Shown piece by piece: positions 17,034 to 25,927 of a stretch of DNA of 64,000 nt. The stretch's first letter is position 1; each line of letters opens with the position of its first letter. The stretch spans positions 1 through 64,000 of the forward strand of contig NZ_CABJDN010000006.1 of NCBI RefSeq assembly GCF_902364365.1. The letters are read 5' to 3'. The DNA comes from Bacteroides intestinalis. Lineage in GTDB: Bacteria; Bacteroidota; Bacteroidia; Bacteroidales; Bacteroidaceae. The notes under the pieces were generated by a model that was not told the origin of the DNA, made no database searches, and saw only the letters and a program-made list of their open reading frames with translations. Position numbers and translations under genes: made by a program.

Positions 17034-20000
17034 ATGAAGAAGGAAATAATGCTTTCGGTTATACAGAAAAGATGGGTGATGCTTTGTCTGTTTGCCATGT
17101 TGTGCGTATTCGGATACTACTCGTGGAAACAACTTTCGATAGAAGCATATCCCGATATTGCAGATGTGACCTCACAGGTTGTTACCCAAGTTCCCGGTCT
17201 GGCAGCTGAGGAAGTGGAACAGCAGATTACCATACCACTGGAACGTGCCATTAACGGCTTGCCCGGTATGCATGTTATGCGCAGTAAAAGCACTTTCGGA
17301 CTATCCATGATTACCATTGTTTTTCAAGATGGGGTGGAAGACTACTGGAGCCGCCAGCGTGTACAGGAAAGACTGAACGAAGTGGAACTGCCTTATGGCG
17401 CGGTTCCGGGACTCGACCCGTTGACATCGCCTATAGGAGAGGTATATCGCTATATCATTGAGAGTGACCGGCATTCGCTGCGTGAATTGACCGACTTGCA
17501 GAATTGGGTCATCATCCCCCGCATCAAGGAAGTGCCTGGAGTGGCCGATGTCACCAACTTCGGGGGAATAACCACTCAGTTCCAGGTAGAAGTAGATCCG
17601 CATAAGTTGGAGCAATACAATTTATCTCTTACTCAGGTTATCGAAGCAATCGAGAATAATAATGCCAATGTGGGAGGCAGTGTGTTGAATCGTGGTGATC
17701 TGGGCTATGTGGTGCGTGGTATCGGACTGATAGAGAACTTGGACGATTTGGGTCATATCGTAGTCAGTACTACCTCCGGAGTGCCTGTATTTCTCAGTGA
17801 TATAGGCTCCTTGAAATATGGAAATCTGGAAAGAAAAGGCGTATTGGGCTATACAGACCGTATGCGCAACTATTCTGAAAGTCTGGAAGGAATTGTGCTT
17901 TTGTTGAAACATGAGAATCCATCACAGGTACTTGCAGGTATTCATGCGGCAGTGGATGAACTGAATCACGAGATGCTTCCGGAAGGAGTGCATATACATA
18001 CTTTTCTGGATCGCACCAGTCTGGTAGATACTACGTTGAGTACAGTTTCTCATACCCTGTTGATGGGAATGGCTTTGGTCATCGTAGTGCTCATTCTGTT
18101 TCTTGGAAACTGGCGTGGGGCATTGCTGGTGTCTGTCACGATACCTGTCTCCCTCCTTATAGCTTTCATTCTGATGCATCTTACGGATATTCCGGCTAAT
18201 CTGCTTTCGCTCGGTGCCATTGACTTTGGTATTATCGTAGACGGTGCTATTGTCATGCTGGAAACCATTCTCAAGAAACGTGAAGATCATCCTGAAAACT
18301 GCCTGGAAGAGAAAAGCATAGCTCGGCGTACCAAGGAAGTGGGGCGTCCCATTCTATTCTCCACGATTGTGATTATTACGGCTTACCTGCCGCTGTTTGC
18401 TTTTGAACGTGTGGAGCGGAAGCTTTTCACACCGATGGCATTCACGATGAGTTATGCCATGATAGGAGCACTTCTGGTTGCACTTTTACTGATTCCGGGA
18501 CTGGCTTATGCCATCTATCGCAAGCCGCGCAAGCTTTATAGGAACCGCTGGCTGGAGAAGTTGAAAGAGAAATATGCAAGTGTAGTAGCGAAAGTCATTG
18601 ATGCTCCTCTGAAGGCGATTATACCATCGGTTGTATTTCTGGTAGCGGGCATCGTCCTCAGTATTACGGTTGGTAAAGACTTCCTTCCGGAGTTGGACGA
18701 AGGCTCCATCTGGCTGCAAGTCAATCTGCCGCCCGGCATTTCGGTGGAAAAGTCGAGAGAGTTTTCCGATACCTTGCGTGCCCGTACGATGAAGTATCCC
18801 GAAGTAACCTATATTATGGTGCAGGCGGGGCGCAATGACGATGGAACCGATCCATTCACCCCTTCGCATTTTGAAGTTTCCATCGGCGTCAAACCCTATG
18901 GTGAATGGCCCAAGGGAAAGACCAAAAACGACCTGATTCAGGAACTGGAAAAGGAGTATGCGACTCTTCCCGGCTTTAAAGTCGGCTTCAGTCAGCCTAT
19001 GATAGACGGAGTGATGGATAAGATAGCCGGTGCGCATAGCGAGCTGGTGGTGAAGGTGTATGGAGAGGATTTCCGTGAGACACGTCGTCTTGCGGAAGAT
19101 ATAACCCAAGTGTTGGGAACAGTGAAAGGTGCCGTTGATCTTGACATCGACCAAGAACCTCCGTTGCCTCAACTGCAGATTATTATGGATCGTAGTGCCA
19201 TTGCCCGTTACGGTCTGAAGGTTTCGGATGTAGCTGATTTGATAGAAGTTGCCATTGGTGGTAAAGCCGTAGCCCAGTTGTACCAAGGCGATAGGCAGTA
19301 CGACATTACCTGCAAATATAAAGAAGATGCACGTGATACTCCCGAAAAGATAGCCGGACTTATGCTGACTTCTTCTACCGGTGCCAGGATTCCGCTTTCG
19401 CAAGTTGCCGATATCCGGCTGAGCATTGGTGAAAGTACCATTACCCGGGAGATGAACAGGCGCCATCTGACGGTAAAGCTGAATCTTCGCGGGCGCGATC
19501 TGTCGTCTTTCCTGAGTGAGGCACAGAAGGCAATCAGTGAAAAGGTGGATTATGACAAAAGTAAATATACCGTCAAGTGGGGAGGGGCTTTTGAAAATCA
19601 GCGACGAGCTTATACCCGACTGGCGGTCATTATTCCCTTGACGTTGATGTGCATGTTCATTCTGCTTTATGCAACGTTCGGAAAGTTCCGGCAGGCAGGT
19701 TTGGTACTGCTTATTGTACCTCTGGCACTCTTTGGAGGTATGCTTGCCCTCAACGTGCGCGGCATGACGCTGAATGTATCGTCGGCCGTTGGCTTTATAG
19801 CTATGTTCGGGCTTTCCATACAGAACGGTATCATCATGGTGTCACAAATCAACGGGTTGCGCAGGACGGGAATGGAACTTCGCCAATCTGTGGTGGAAGG
19901 GGCGCGGCAACGTTTTCGTCCTATTCTGATGACTTCCGTCACCACCATACTTGGATTGTTTCCTGCTTCGATGGCAACCGGAATCGGTAGCGATGTACAG

Positions 20001-20141
20001 CGCCCGTTGGCAACGGTCATCGTATATGGGTTGATGTTTGCGACACTTGTCTCCATGTTTGTGCTTCCGGTGTTTTATTACTTAGTTGAAAACCGTGTTT
20101 TTATTAAAAAGAAGAATGATGAAAATGAACTTACGATATAG
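17034..20141 (+). CDS. Heavy-metal efflux RND pump (CzcA/CusA family)
   Basis: 1035 aa, the full RND length, with two sets of transmembrane helices and two large periplasmic loops. The fourth-helix motif DFGIIVDGAIVMLE (about residues 397-410) has the DFG...DGA form that is more usual for divalent-cation pumps (CzcA group) than for Cu/Ag pumps; the metal remains uncertain. The pump uses the proton gradient to move ions outward with the adaptor and the TolC protein. It is the middle gene of a tight three-gene operon. Confidence 0.93.
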   Translation: MKKEIMLSVIQKRWVMLCLFAMLCVFGYYSWKQLSIEAYPDIADVTSQVVTQVPGLAAEEVEQQITIPLERAINGLPGMHVMRSKSTFGLSMITIVFQDGVEDYWSRQRVQERLNEVELPYGAVPGLDPLTSPIGEVYRYIIESDRHSLRELTDLQNWVIIPRIKEVPGVADVTNFGGITTQFQVEVDPHKLEQYNLSLTQVIEAIENNNANVGGSVLNRGDLGYVVRGIGLIENLDDLGHIVVSTTSGVPVFLSDIGSLKYGNLERKGVLGYTDRMRNYSESLEGIVLLLKHENPSQVLAGIHAAVDELNHEMLPEGVHIHTFLDRTSLVDTTLSTVSHTLLMGMALVIVVLILFLGNWRGALLVSVTIPVSLLIAFILMHLTDIPANLLSLGAIDFGIIVDGAIVMLETILKKREDHPENCLEEKSIARRTKEVGRPILFSTIVIITAYLPLFAFERVERKLFTPMAFTMSYAMIGALLVALLLIPGLAYAIYRKPRKLYRNRWLEKLKEKYASVVAKVIDAPLKAIIPSVVFLVAGIVLSITVGKDFLPELDEGSIWLQVNLPPGISVEKSREFSDTLRARTMKYPEVTYIMVQAGRNDDGTDPFTPSHFEVSIGVKPYGEWPKGKTKNDLIQELEKEYATLPGFKVGFSQPMIDGVMDKIAGAHSELVVKVYGEDFRETRRLAEDITQVLGTVKGAVDLDIDQEPPLPQLQIIMDRSAIARYGLKVSDVADLIEVAIGGKAVAQLYQGDRQYDITCKYKEDARDTPEKIAGLMLTSSTGARIPLSQVADIRLSIGESTITREMNRRHLTVKLNLRGRDLSSFLSEAQKAISEKVDYDKSKYTVKWGGAFENQRRAYTRLAVIIPLTLMCMFILLYATFGKFRQAGLVLLIVPLALFGGMLALNVRGMTLNVSSAVGFIAMFGLSIQNGIIMVSQINGLRRTGMELRQSVVEGARQRFRPILMTSVTTILGLFPASMATGIGSDVQRPLATVIVYGLMFATLVSMFVLPVFYYLVENRVFIKKKNDENELTI

Positions 20142-21366
20142 AGTTTTACTCATACTGCTGGTGTCAGGAATGACATGTATTCCGTCTTTTGCTCAAGTCC
20201 GTGAGTATCCGCAGCAGGATATTTCTTTTACGGAATATCTGAATCGGGTAGGGAAGAGTAATCTGGGATATCTGGCAGAGAGATTAAATGTCAGCATAGC
20301 TGATGCGGAAACGGTTGCGCAGAAGGTGCTTCCCGATCCGGAACTGGAGTTTGAAGCGGGTAGTGATAACTTTTCATTGGGGCTTTCCTATTCTCTTGAA
20401 TTGGGTAACAAGCGTGGAAACCGTATTCGGCTTGCACGCAGCCGGGCAGAACTTGAAAAACTGTTGCTGGAGCAAGGCTTTCAGGATTTGAGAGCGGATG
20501 CCGCCGATCTTTTCTTCGAAGCCATCCTTCAGCGAGAGCTGCTTGGCGTACAGAACCGTTCATATCAATATATGTTGCAACTCAGCCAGTCGGACAGTCT
20601 GCGCTATGCTGCCGGTGAGATTACCGAAAACGATGCCCGCCAGTCAAAGCTCGAAGCCATGACTTTGCTGAATGCCGTTTACACTCAGGAGGCGGCTTAT
20701 CAATCAGCTTTGGTGATGCTCAACCGGCGCATGGGGGCTACGGCTGATACATTGAATATCCCATTGGGCAATTGGGAGGAATTAAGCAGGGATTTTGCGT
20801 TGGCAGAGTTGATAAAGGTGGGATTGGACAATCGCATAGACCTGCTTGTAGCACAGAAGGGCACAGAAGTCAGTGCCCGTGAGTACAAGCTGACAAGAGC
20901 TGAACGTCGTCCCGATATAGCCCTTTCCGCATCTTATGAAAGAGATTGGCATGGATTTTTTCCTCCGGTCCGTTCTGCCATTGGCGGAGTATCGGTTCCT
21001 CTGAAATTTTCGAATGTGAATAAGGGAGCGATAAAGGCGGCTAAACTTCGCATAACTCAGTCGGAAGTTAGGGAGCGGGATATGGAATTGCAGATACAGG
21101 CGGAGATTCACCAGGCTTGGTACAACTATGAGGCGGAGAAAAAGAAAGTATTTCAATATAGAGCCGGCGTACTCGAAGATTCCCGCAAGGTGCTCGACGG
21201 AATGGTCTACAAGTACAAGAGGGGAGAAACGAACATTCTGGATGTGCTGGTTGCCCAGCGCACCTACAATGAGGTGCAGCAGGGATATCTGGAGACGATG
21301 AAGGGATATGCTGCTTCATTGGTAGAGCTTGAGAGGGCTTGTGGTATATGGGATCTATGTTTTTGA
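20116..21366 (+). CDS. TolC-family outer-membrane channel protein
   Basis: 416 aa with a signal peptide (LLILLVSGMTCIPSFAQ). Two repeats of helical-hairpin/strand structure fit an outer-membrane efflux protein; YKYKRGETNILDVLVAQRTYNEVQQGYL is the typical last conserved block. The start at 20116 has a good AAAAGAAGA ribosome site and overlaps the end of the pump gene by 26 bp, indicating coupled translation. It would provide the exit duct for the RND pump. Confidence 0.92.
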   Translation: MMKMNLRYRVLLILLVSGMTCIPSFAQVREYPQQDISFTEYLNRVGKSNLGYLAERLNVSIADAETVAQKVLPDPELEFEAGSDNFSLGLSYSLELGNKRGNRIRLARSRAELEKLLLEQGFQDLRADAADLFFEAILQRELLGVQNRSYQYMLQLSQSDSLRYAAGEITENDARQSKLEAMTLLNAVYTQEAAYQSALVMLNRRMGATADTLNIPLGNWEELSRDFALAELIKVGLDNRIDLLVAQKGTEVSAREYKLTRAERRPDIALSASYERDWHGFFPPVRSAIGGVSVPLKFSNVNKGAIKAAKLRITQSEVRERDMELQIQAEIHQAWYNYEAEKKKVFQYRAGVLEDSRKVLDGMVYKYKRGETNILDVLVAQRTYNEVQQGYLETMKGYAASLVELERACGIWDLCF

Positions 21367-21380
21367 ATTATATCAAGAGT

Positions 21381-21428
21381 AGAGCGGGGATCCATTCTTT
21401 TGGACATATCCCCGCTCCGTTTTTTATA
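21381..21428. terminator. Terminator between convergent genes
   Basis: AGCGGGGA (21383-21390) pairs with TCCCCGCT (21409-21416), followed by CCGTTTTTTAT. It ends the RND operon; the minus strand has no strong T-run. Confidence 0.8.
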
Positions 21429-21454
21429 TAAAGTTTTTGTGTTTCTGTTTTTAC

Positions 21455-23068
21455 TTAATATACACTTGCCGATTGAATAACTATCTTTTCTAACAGCCCC
21501 TGCATTTTCCCTATAACCGGTTCTTTATCAAGACCGTATTCTGCACCCATCACTTTCATTTGCGGGAAAGTAGCCCATACACTACCGTTCTTGTCTTCCC
21601 AGACAGATATCTTCAGTGGTAATTCAATGGAGATGCTGGGATTCTCTTGCATTAATTGGGTTCCTACCTTGGGTGAACCGAAAACGATAACTTGGTTCGG
21701 ACGGAGTTCAAGACCTACCTCTTCAGCATTTTTGCCATGGTCGAATTTTGCAAATACAGGTATCCCCATAGTCTTCAGAGTCTGTTCGATGTGGGCCATT
21801 GTTTCTGCTACGCTGAACTGGCTTTCGTAAGTATAGAGCAGGTTATCATTGGTACCTGTTCCCATCTTGTTGCTATCGAAGGCAGCAGCAATTTTGCGTC
21901 CCAGATTTGTCAGGTCAACCCTTTCTTTGTTGGCAAGCAGAGTTACGCATACCAATTCCGATGCATCCGTAAAGCGGCTCAGGAAAGCTGAATGTCCCGA
22001 TACGTTTCCTTTTATATCCATCAGACCTTTGTGGTTGTAGAACTGCCAGCCGGCTATCGCAGGAATAATCTTTCCATTTGCCAGTTGGGTAGGTTTATAG
22101 ATCATTTCTCGGTTTTCCGGTTTAGCTATCAGTACACCTCCGGCGAGGCCGATGTCCCAATGACTGACATTTTCGGCAGATGCCCATATATCAGAAAAAC
22201 CTTTCATTGAGGAGGAGCTGATAGCAGGGGCGGCAACTAACTTTCCATCCTTTTCTATATATCCCGTAGTCGTCTCTGACGGGTTGATGTAGTCTTTATC
22301 TTTCTTGAAAATCTGGTGTACATTGGCAGTCGTTGTAACATCTTCTTGTTTTACTCTGGCTAAATCCTCTCTGAAATAGGTCTGTTGCAGACCGAGGTAA
22401 TCTATCTGATACTTCTTCACAAAGTTGTGATACGACATCTTGCTTACTTTCTCAATAATAGAAGTCAGCAACAGAAAGTTTGTAGCACTCTGCTTTACGT
22501 CTGTACCCGGTTCAAAAGCCAGTGGAATAGCTTCTACCGTTTTTATCAGTTGTTCGGGCTGATAATCGGCAGATACATTGAAGCCCTTTTGCGAACGGTA
22601 GTCGGCAATGCCCGAACTATGTTGCATCAGCTGGAGGATGCTGATATTTTTCCAGTTCTCCGGAATATCCTTAAGATACTTGCCAATAGTATCGTTCAGG
22701 TCCAGTTTATCTTTTTCATATAACTGCATGATGGCTACTGCCGTGAAGCCTTGTGAAATAGGGCCGATAGGCCAAAGTGTTTTTGCAGCTGCCAGATTCC
22801 CTTTCTCAAAATCTGTTACTCCGTAGCCCACTACGCGCGGAATGTAAGGTGCTTGCACAATGGCGAGCGTCATGCCCGGTATGCCCTGTTCTTCCATGAA
22901 CTCATAAATCATTTGGTCGATAGTCTTTCCCTGATAGGCTACATGCACATTGCCTCTGCCTTCCTGCGGCAGTTGATTTTCATACTTCTTCATAATTGTT
23001 CCTCCGTTTTGTGCTAAAATCGTTCCCGAAATCAGCAAACCTGCTAATGTTATTAATTTCTGTTTCAT
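21455..23068 (-). CDS. Inactive beta-lactamase-fold protein fused to DUF302
   Basis: 537 aa from the chosen start, with a signal peptide ending at ILAQ. Residues ~40-390 follow the class C beta-lactamase/penicillin-binding fold (AVAIMQLYEKDKLDLNDTIG, LMQHSSGIADY, GNVSGHSAFLSRF). The catalytic SxxK site reads GPISQGFTA: Ser is Pro103 and Lys is Gln106. The YxN motif is also lost (KQSATNFLLL). So hydrolase activity is unlikely. Residues ~405-513 match DUF302 (GLELRPNQVIVFGSPKVGTQ, ELPLKISVWEDKNG). A longer frame reaches 23167 but a promoter box at 23110-23117 favours 23068. A periplasmic binding role is possible. Confidence 0.85.
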   Translation of the reverse strand: MKQKLITLAGLLISGTILAQNGGTIMKKYENQLPQEGRGNVHVAYQGKTIDQMIYEFMEEQGIPGMTLAIVQAPYIPRVVGYGVTDFEKGNLAAAKTLWPIGPISQGFTAVAIMQLYEKDKLDLNDTIGKYLKDIPENWKNISILQLMQHSSGIADYRSQKGFNVSADYQPEQLIKTVEAIPLAFEPGTDVKQSATNFLLLTSIIEKVSKMSYHNFVKKYQIDYLGLQQTYFREDLARVKQEDVTTTANVHQIFKKDKDYINPSETTTGYIEKDGKLVAAPAISSSSMKGFSDIWASAENVSHWDIGLAGGVLIAKPENREMIYKPTQLANGKIIPAIAGWQFYNHKGLMDIKGNVSGHSAFLSRFTDASELVCVTLLANKERVDLTNLGRKIAAAFDSNKMGTGTNDNLLYTYESQFSVAETMAHIEQTLKTMGIPVFAKFDHGKNAEEVGLELRPNQVIVFGSPKVGTQLMQENPSISIELPLKISVWEDKNGSVWATFPQMKVMGAEYGLDKEPVIGKMQGLLEKIVIQSASVY

Positions 23069-23109
23069 ACTGTTTTCCGTTAGAGTTTTATTCTTATTTT
23101 CTGATGTTG

Positions 23110-23117
23110 CAAAGGTA
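23110..23117 (-). promoter_or_regulatory. -7 box of the beta-lactamase-fold/DUF302 gene
   Basis: TACCTTTG on the minus strand, 41 bp before the ATG at 23068; it excludes the upstream in-frame ATG. Confidence 0.65.
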
Positions 23118-23266
23118 GGCGGTTCCGTTGGGGTGGGGGATAACGATATCACATGTATAGTTTGCAATTATTCCCGATTTCAGTGAATCGCTGCTTTTTC
23201 ATGAAAGAATAGTGGTTCAGGTAAAACAATATTTCTAAAAGAGTTTGCTTTTCCAGTTGATTTTAA

Positions 23267-23274
23267 TAGATTTG
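23267..23274 (+). promoter_or_regulatory. -7 box of the MutS-like gene
   Basis: TAGATTTG, with TTTG at 23244-23247 upstream, 30 bp before the ATG at 23304. Confidence 0.55.
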
Positions 23275-23303
23275 TTGTTTACTGAATAATCAAAGAATAC
23301 ACC

Positions 23304-24806
23304 ATGTCCGAAATTGCTAACTATTTCCTTTATAGAAATGCCGAGGGCGAAACCGGTTTATCCGCTAACACCATTGACGACCTGAATCTGGACGATTTGT
23401 TTGCCGAGATCGATTATTGTCATTCCAGCATAGGCAGGCAATACTTGTATTATCTTCTGCTATCCGATAAAACCTCTGGCATGGAAAAGCAGGAAGCCCT
23501 TCTGTCTTCATTGACAACTCATGCGGAATTGCGTACTCTTTTGAGTAATGCATTGAAGGAATTGGATAAGCCGGATGCTTATTCCATTGTATCCATTCTG
23601 GAAAACGACAACACAGGGATTGGTGCTAAGGAGATGGTTCTTATTAATATATGCCGGTTTCTGCCTTTGTTGTTTCTGGCTTTGATGCTGATCACTCATT
23701 CGGGAGTGTTTCTTACTTTATTTGTCTTTTCATTTGTGGCGAATGCGGTGTTGCACTATCGTAATAAGGCGAAAATCCAGAGATACTTTTTCTCCATACC
23801 TCAGCTTCTGAAGATGATAAGACAGGCGGGAAAGCTGGCGCAGAATAAGGAGTTTGTCTCTGTAGATCCTTCTATCACGACTGACTTGAAAGCTGTGGAA
23901 GGTCTGAAGAAGTATATTTCTTATTTCCGTTTCAATATCAGTCTCGATAACGACATGGCTATTATGCTTTATGTGGTAGCGGAATTAATCCGGGTATTTT
24001 TTCTCCACGAGGCGTATGCGGTAGGCAGAACTTTTCATCTGTTGAAAGAGAAGGCGACGGTTATCCACAATGTTTACCGCTTTATCGGTTTTCTGGATTC
24101 TATTTTGTCTGTTGCCATCTTGAGGGAGGAGTTGCCTTATTACTGCTTGCCGGGAGATAACAAGGCAGGGGAGCGATTGCGTACACAGGCTGTGTATCAT
24201 CCTCTGATAGAAAACTGTATTCCGAACGATATGGTACTGCATGAGAAGTCGGCATTGATAACCGGTTCGAATATGGCGGGTAAGACCTGTTTCATGCGTA
24301 CGATAGGAGTGAATCTGTTAGCAGCGAAAGCACTTCATACCTGTTTTGCAGAAGTATTTGAGATAAATACCCGGATTTCTCTTCTATCTTCCATCCATCA
24401 GGGAGACAACTTGATGGAAAATAAGAGTTACTTTATGCAGGAAGTGATGACTATCAAGGATTTTGTAAATGAAAGCAGTCATGGAAATCACCTCTTCCTG
24501 CTCGATGAATTGTTCAGAGGAACCAATACCAAGGAACGGATAGCGATTTCGAAAGCTGTGCTTTCCTGGCTGGTGAAAAGTGATAATCTGGTATTTGTAT
24601 CTACGCACGATTTGGAACTGGCCGATATGCTGGAAGAAGAATACGAATTATACTATTTCAGCGAGTCGGTGAAAGACGGTATTCTGTCTTTCGATTACAA
24701 GCTGAAACGTGGAGTTGCGACCGAGCATAATGCAATTAAGATATTGGAAATCTGCGATTATCCAGCTTCATTGGTAAGTGAGGCCCATTCAATCACGAGC
24801 ATATAA
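23304..24806 (+). CDS. Membrane-associated MutS-family ATPase
   Basis: 500 aa, shorter than MutS (~860). There is no mismatch-recognition domain. A clamp/lever-like helical part is interrupted by two hydrophobic helices (about residues 112-150, FLPLLFLALMLITHSGVFLT). The C-terminal ATPase is complete: Walker A GSNMAGKTCF, Walker B HLFLLDELFRGTN, and the MutS signature VFVSTHDLELADML. It is therefore a MutS-like ABC ATPase predicted to sit in the membrane. A role in mismatch repair is doubtful; function unknown. Confidence 0.85.
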   Translation: MSEIANYFLYRNAEGETGLSANTIDDLNLDDLFAEIDYCHSSIGRQYLYYLLLSDKTSGMEKQEALLSSLTTHAELRTLLSNALKELDKPDAYSIVSILENDNTGIGAKEMVLINICRFLPLLFLALMLITHSGVFLTLFVFSFVANAVLHYRNKAKIQRYFFSIPQLLKMIRQAGKLAQNKEFVSVDPSITTDLKAVEGLKKYISYFRFNISLDNDMAIMLYVVAELIRVFFLHEAYAVGRTFHLLKEKATVIHNVYRFIGFLDSILSVAILREELPYYCLPGDNKAGERLRTQAVYHPLIENCIPNDMVLHEKSALITGSNMAGKTCFMRTIGVNLLAAKALHTCFAEVFEINTRISLLSSIHQGDNLMENKSYFMQEVMTIKDFVNESSHGNHLFLLDELFRGTNTKERIAISKAVLSWLVKSDNLVFVSTHDLELADMLEEEYELYYFSESVKDGILSFDYKLKRGVATEHNAIKILEICDYPASLVSEAHSITSI

Positions 24807-24809
24807 TGA

Positions 24810-24856
24810 AAAAACAGAGAGATTGTGGGCATGATACCCCGCCTCCCTCTGTTTTT
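24810..24856. terminator. Bidirectional terminator
   Basis: AAAAACAGAG (24810-24819) pairs with CTCTGTTTTT (24847-24856). It lies between convergent genes and has an A-tract on one side and a T-tract on the other, so it can serve both. Confidence 0.85.
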
Positions 24857-24875
24857 ACGGTAATGAGCAGATTGA

Positions 24876-25172
24876 TTACTTCTTAGCTTCATCAGCCATA
24901 GAGTGAACTTTACCTTTGATGTCATTGGCTTTTTCTGCGATGACAGAAGTTTCATTCGCTACTTTGTCAGCTACTTTTTCTCCGGCATACAATGCCTTTT
25001 CTTTAGCAGATTCGATCAGGCATTCGGTATGTCCTTCAATTCTGTGCAGGGCATCGAATACTTCTGCTTTCATTTTTTTTGCTCTTGCACTGCGGGCAAA
25101 GCCGTAAGCCAGTGCTCCTAAGATTGAACCTACTCCCAGGCCAATCAAAAAGTGAGAATCTTTACATGTCAT
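24876..25172 (-). CDS. YtxH-like small membrane protein
   Basis: 98 aa. One glycine-rich hydrophobic segment near the N-terminus (FLIGLGVGSILGALAYGFA) is followed by a basic patch and a long amphipathic helix rich in Ala, Lys and Glu. This is the plan of YtxH/general-stress proteins. No enzyme motif. It has its own unit, ending in a shared terminator. Confidence 0.75.
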   Translation of the reverse strand: MTCKDSHFLIGLGVGSILGALAYGFARSARAKKMKAEVFDALHRIEGHTECLIESAKEKALYAGEKVADKVANETSVIAEKANDIKGKVHSMADEAKK

Positions 25173-25324
25173 AATTAAACAGGTTTAATGGTTAAAAACT
25201 AAATTAATGTTCTATTTTGGTCAGAGAACAGAGTGCGCAAGGCATTAGTTCAACGGGTAGGGAAAGAATTACTACTATTTCACAATTTATGAGAATCAGG
25301 AGTTGAATTAACTCTTTCTTGTAG

Positions 25325-25450
25325 GGTTATGAACTAAATGATAAATAATCTTTTAGACGCGGATGACACGGATGACGCGGGTCTTTTTTTTTTCCACTTT
25401 TATAGCGCAGCCTTTTAAATCCGCGTTATCCGTGTCATCCGCGTCTAAAA
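25325..25450. repeat. Long palindromic dispersed repeat
   Basis: The 30-bp arms 25351-25380 and 25421-25450 pair with a single mismatch. Their core repeats (G)ACGCGGAT-type words, such as GACGCGGATGACACGGATGA. A 16-bp word GGTTATGAACTAAATG at 25325-25340 precedes it. A decayed partial copy is at 62350-62389. It resembles the small intergenic palindromic repeats scattered in Bacteroidales genomes. Confidence 0.8.
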
Positions 25451-25613
25451 AATAATATACCGAATGGCGCTAATCACTTATCACCAAACACTAATCACTT
25501 TTATTCCTTTCTTTCCTGTTATGGGTAAAACGATGATATAGTATAATAAACGTCCTATAAATGAGTGGTAAATATTTATAAAGTAAGATGTCTTTGAGAT
25601 CAGTCGTATATAT

Positions 25614-25663
25614 AGGGTATCTCAGTATGATACTTAGGGTACCTCAGTCATATACTGAGATAC
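25614..25663. repeat. 21-bp direct repeats with an inverted third copy
   Basis: AGGGTATCTCAGTATGATACT (25614-25634) recurs with few changes at 25636-25656, a 22-bp period. ATACTGAGATAC (25652-25663) is the inverse of the core of copy one. The spacing of two helical turns suits protein binding, possibly of a regulator or the recombinase encoded 265 bp downstream. Confidence 0.6.
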
Positions 25664-25841
25664 TATCGTTATAATATATCTGATAATCAGTTGTTTATGA
25701 AATGTTTTTTTTAATGTTGATAAATTGTGACAAATGCCCTGTTTAGAATGATGAATTATTTCCTTTTATATCGATATAAATCAAATTCAATACCAGATTC
25801 GTATCATTTATAAATATTCTCTTGTCGGATTCCTTTAGCTT

Positions 25842-25849
25842 TATCTTTG
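25842..25849 (+). promoter_or_regulatory. -7 box of the tyrosine recombinase gene
   Basis: TATCTTTG, with TTG at 25822-25824 in the -33 position, 79 bp before the ATG. Confidence 0.6.
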
Positions 25850-25927
25850 GCACTCATAAACATTACTACTGCACGTACGTTCTGTGGTACAAGCAGTTTT
25901 AAATCACGTAATTAAAATCAATGCTTT

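Larger units (their letters stand above)
25173..25927. other. 755-bp gene-free region upstream of the recombinase
   Basis: No supported gene. It contains a large palindrome (25351-25450), a pair of 21-bp direct repeats (25614-25656) and the recombinase promoter (25842-25849). It also shares two words with the spacer at 62350-62488: GGTTATGAAYTAAATG and AGATCAGTCGTA, in the same order. Confidence 0.65.

Noticed and set aside
18486..19466. 326-codon frame on the minus strand
   Set aside because: It is wholly antisense to the RND pump gene, whose motifs are complete; it is a frame shadow of that gene.
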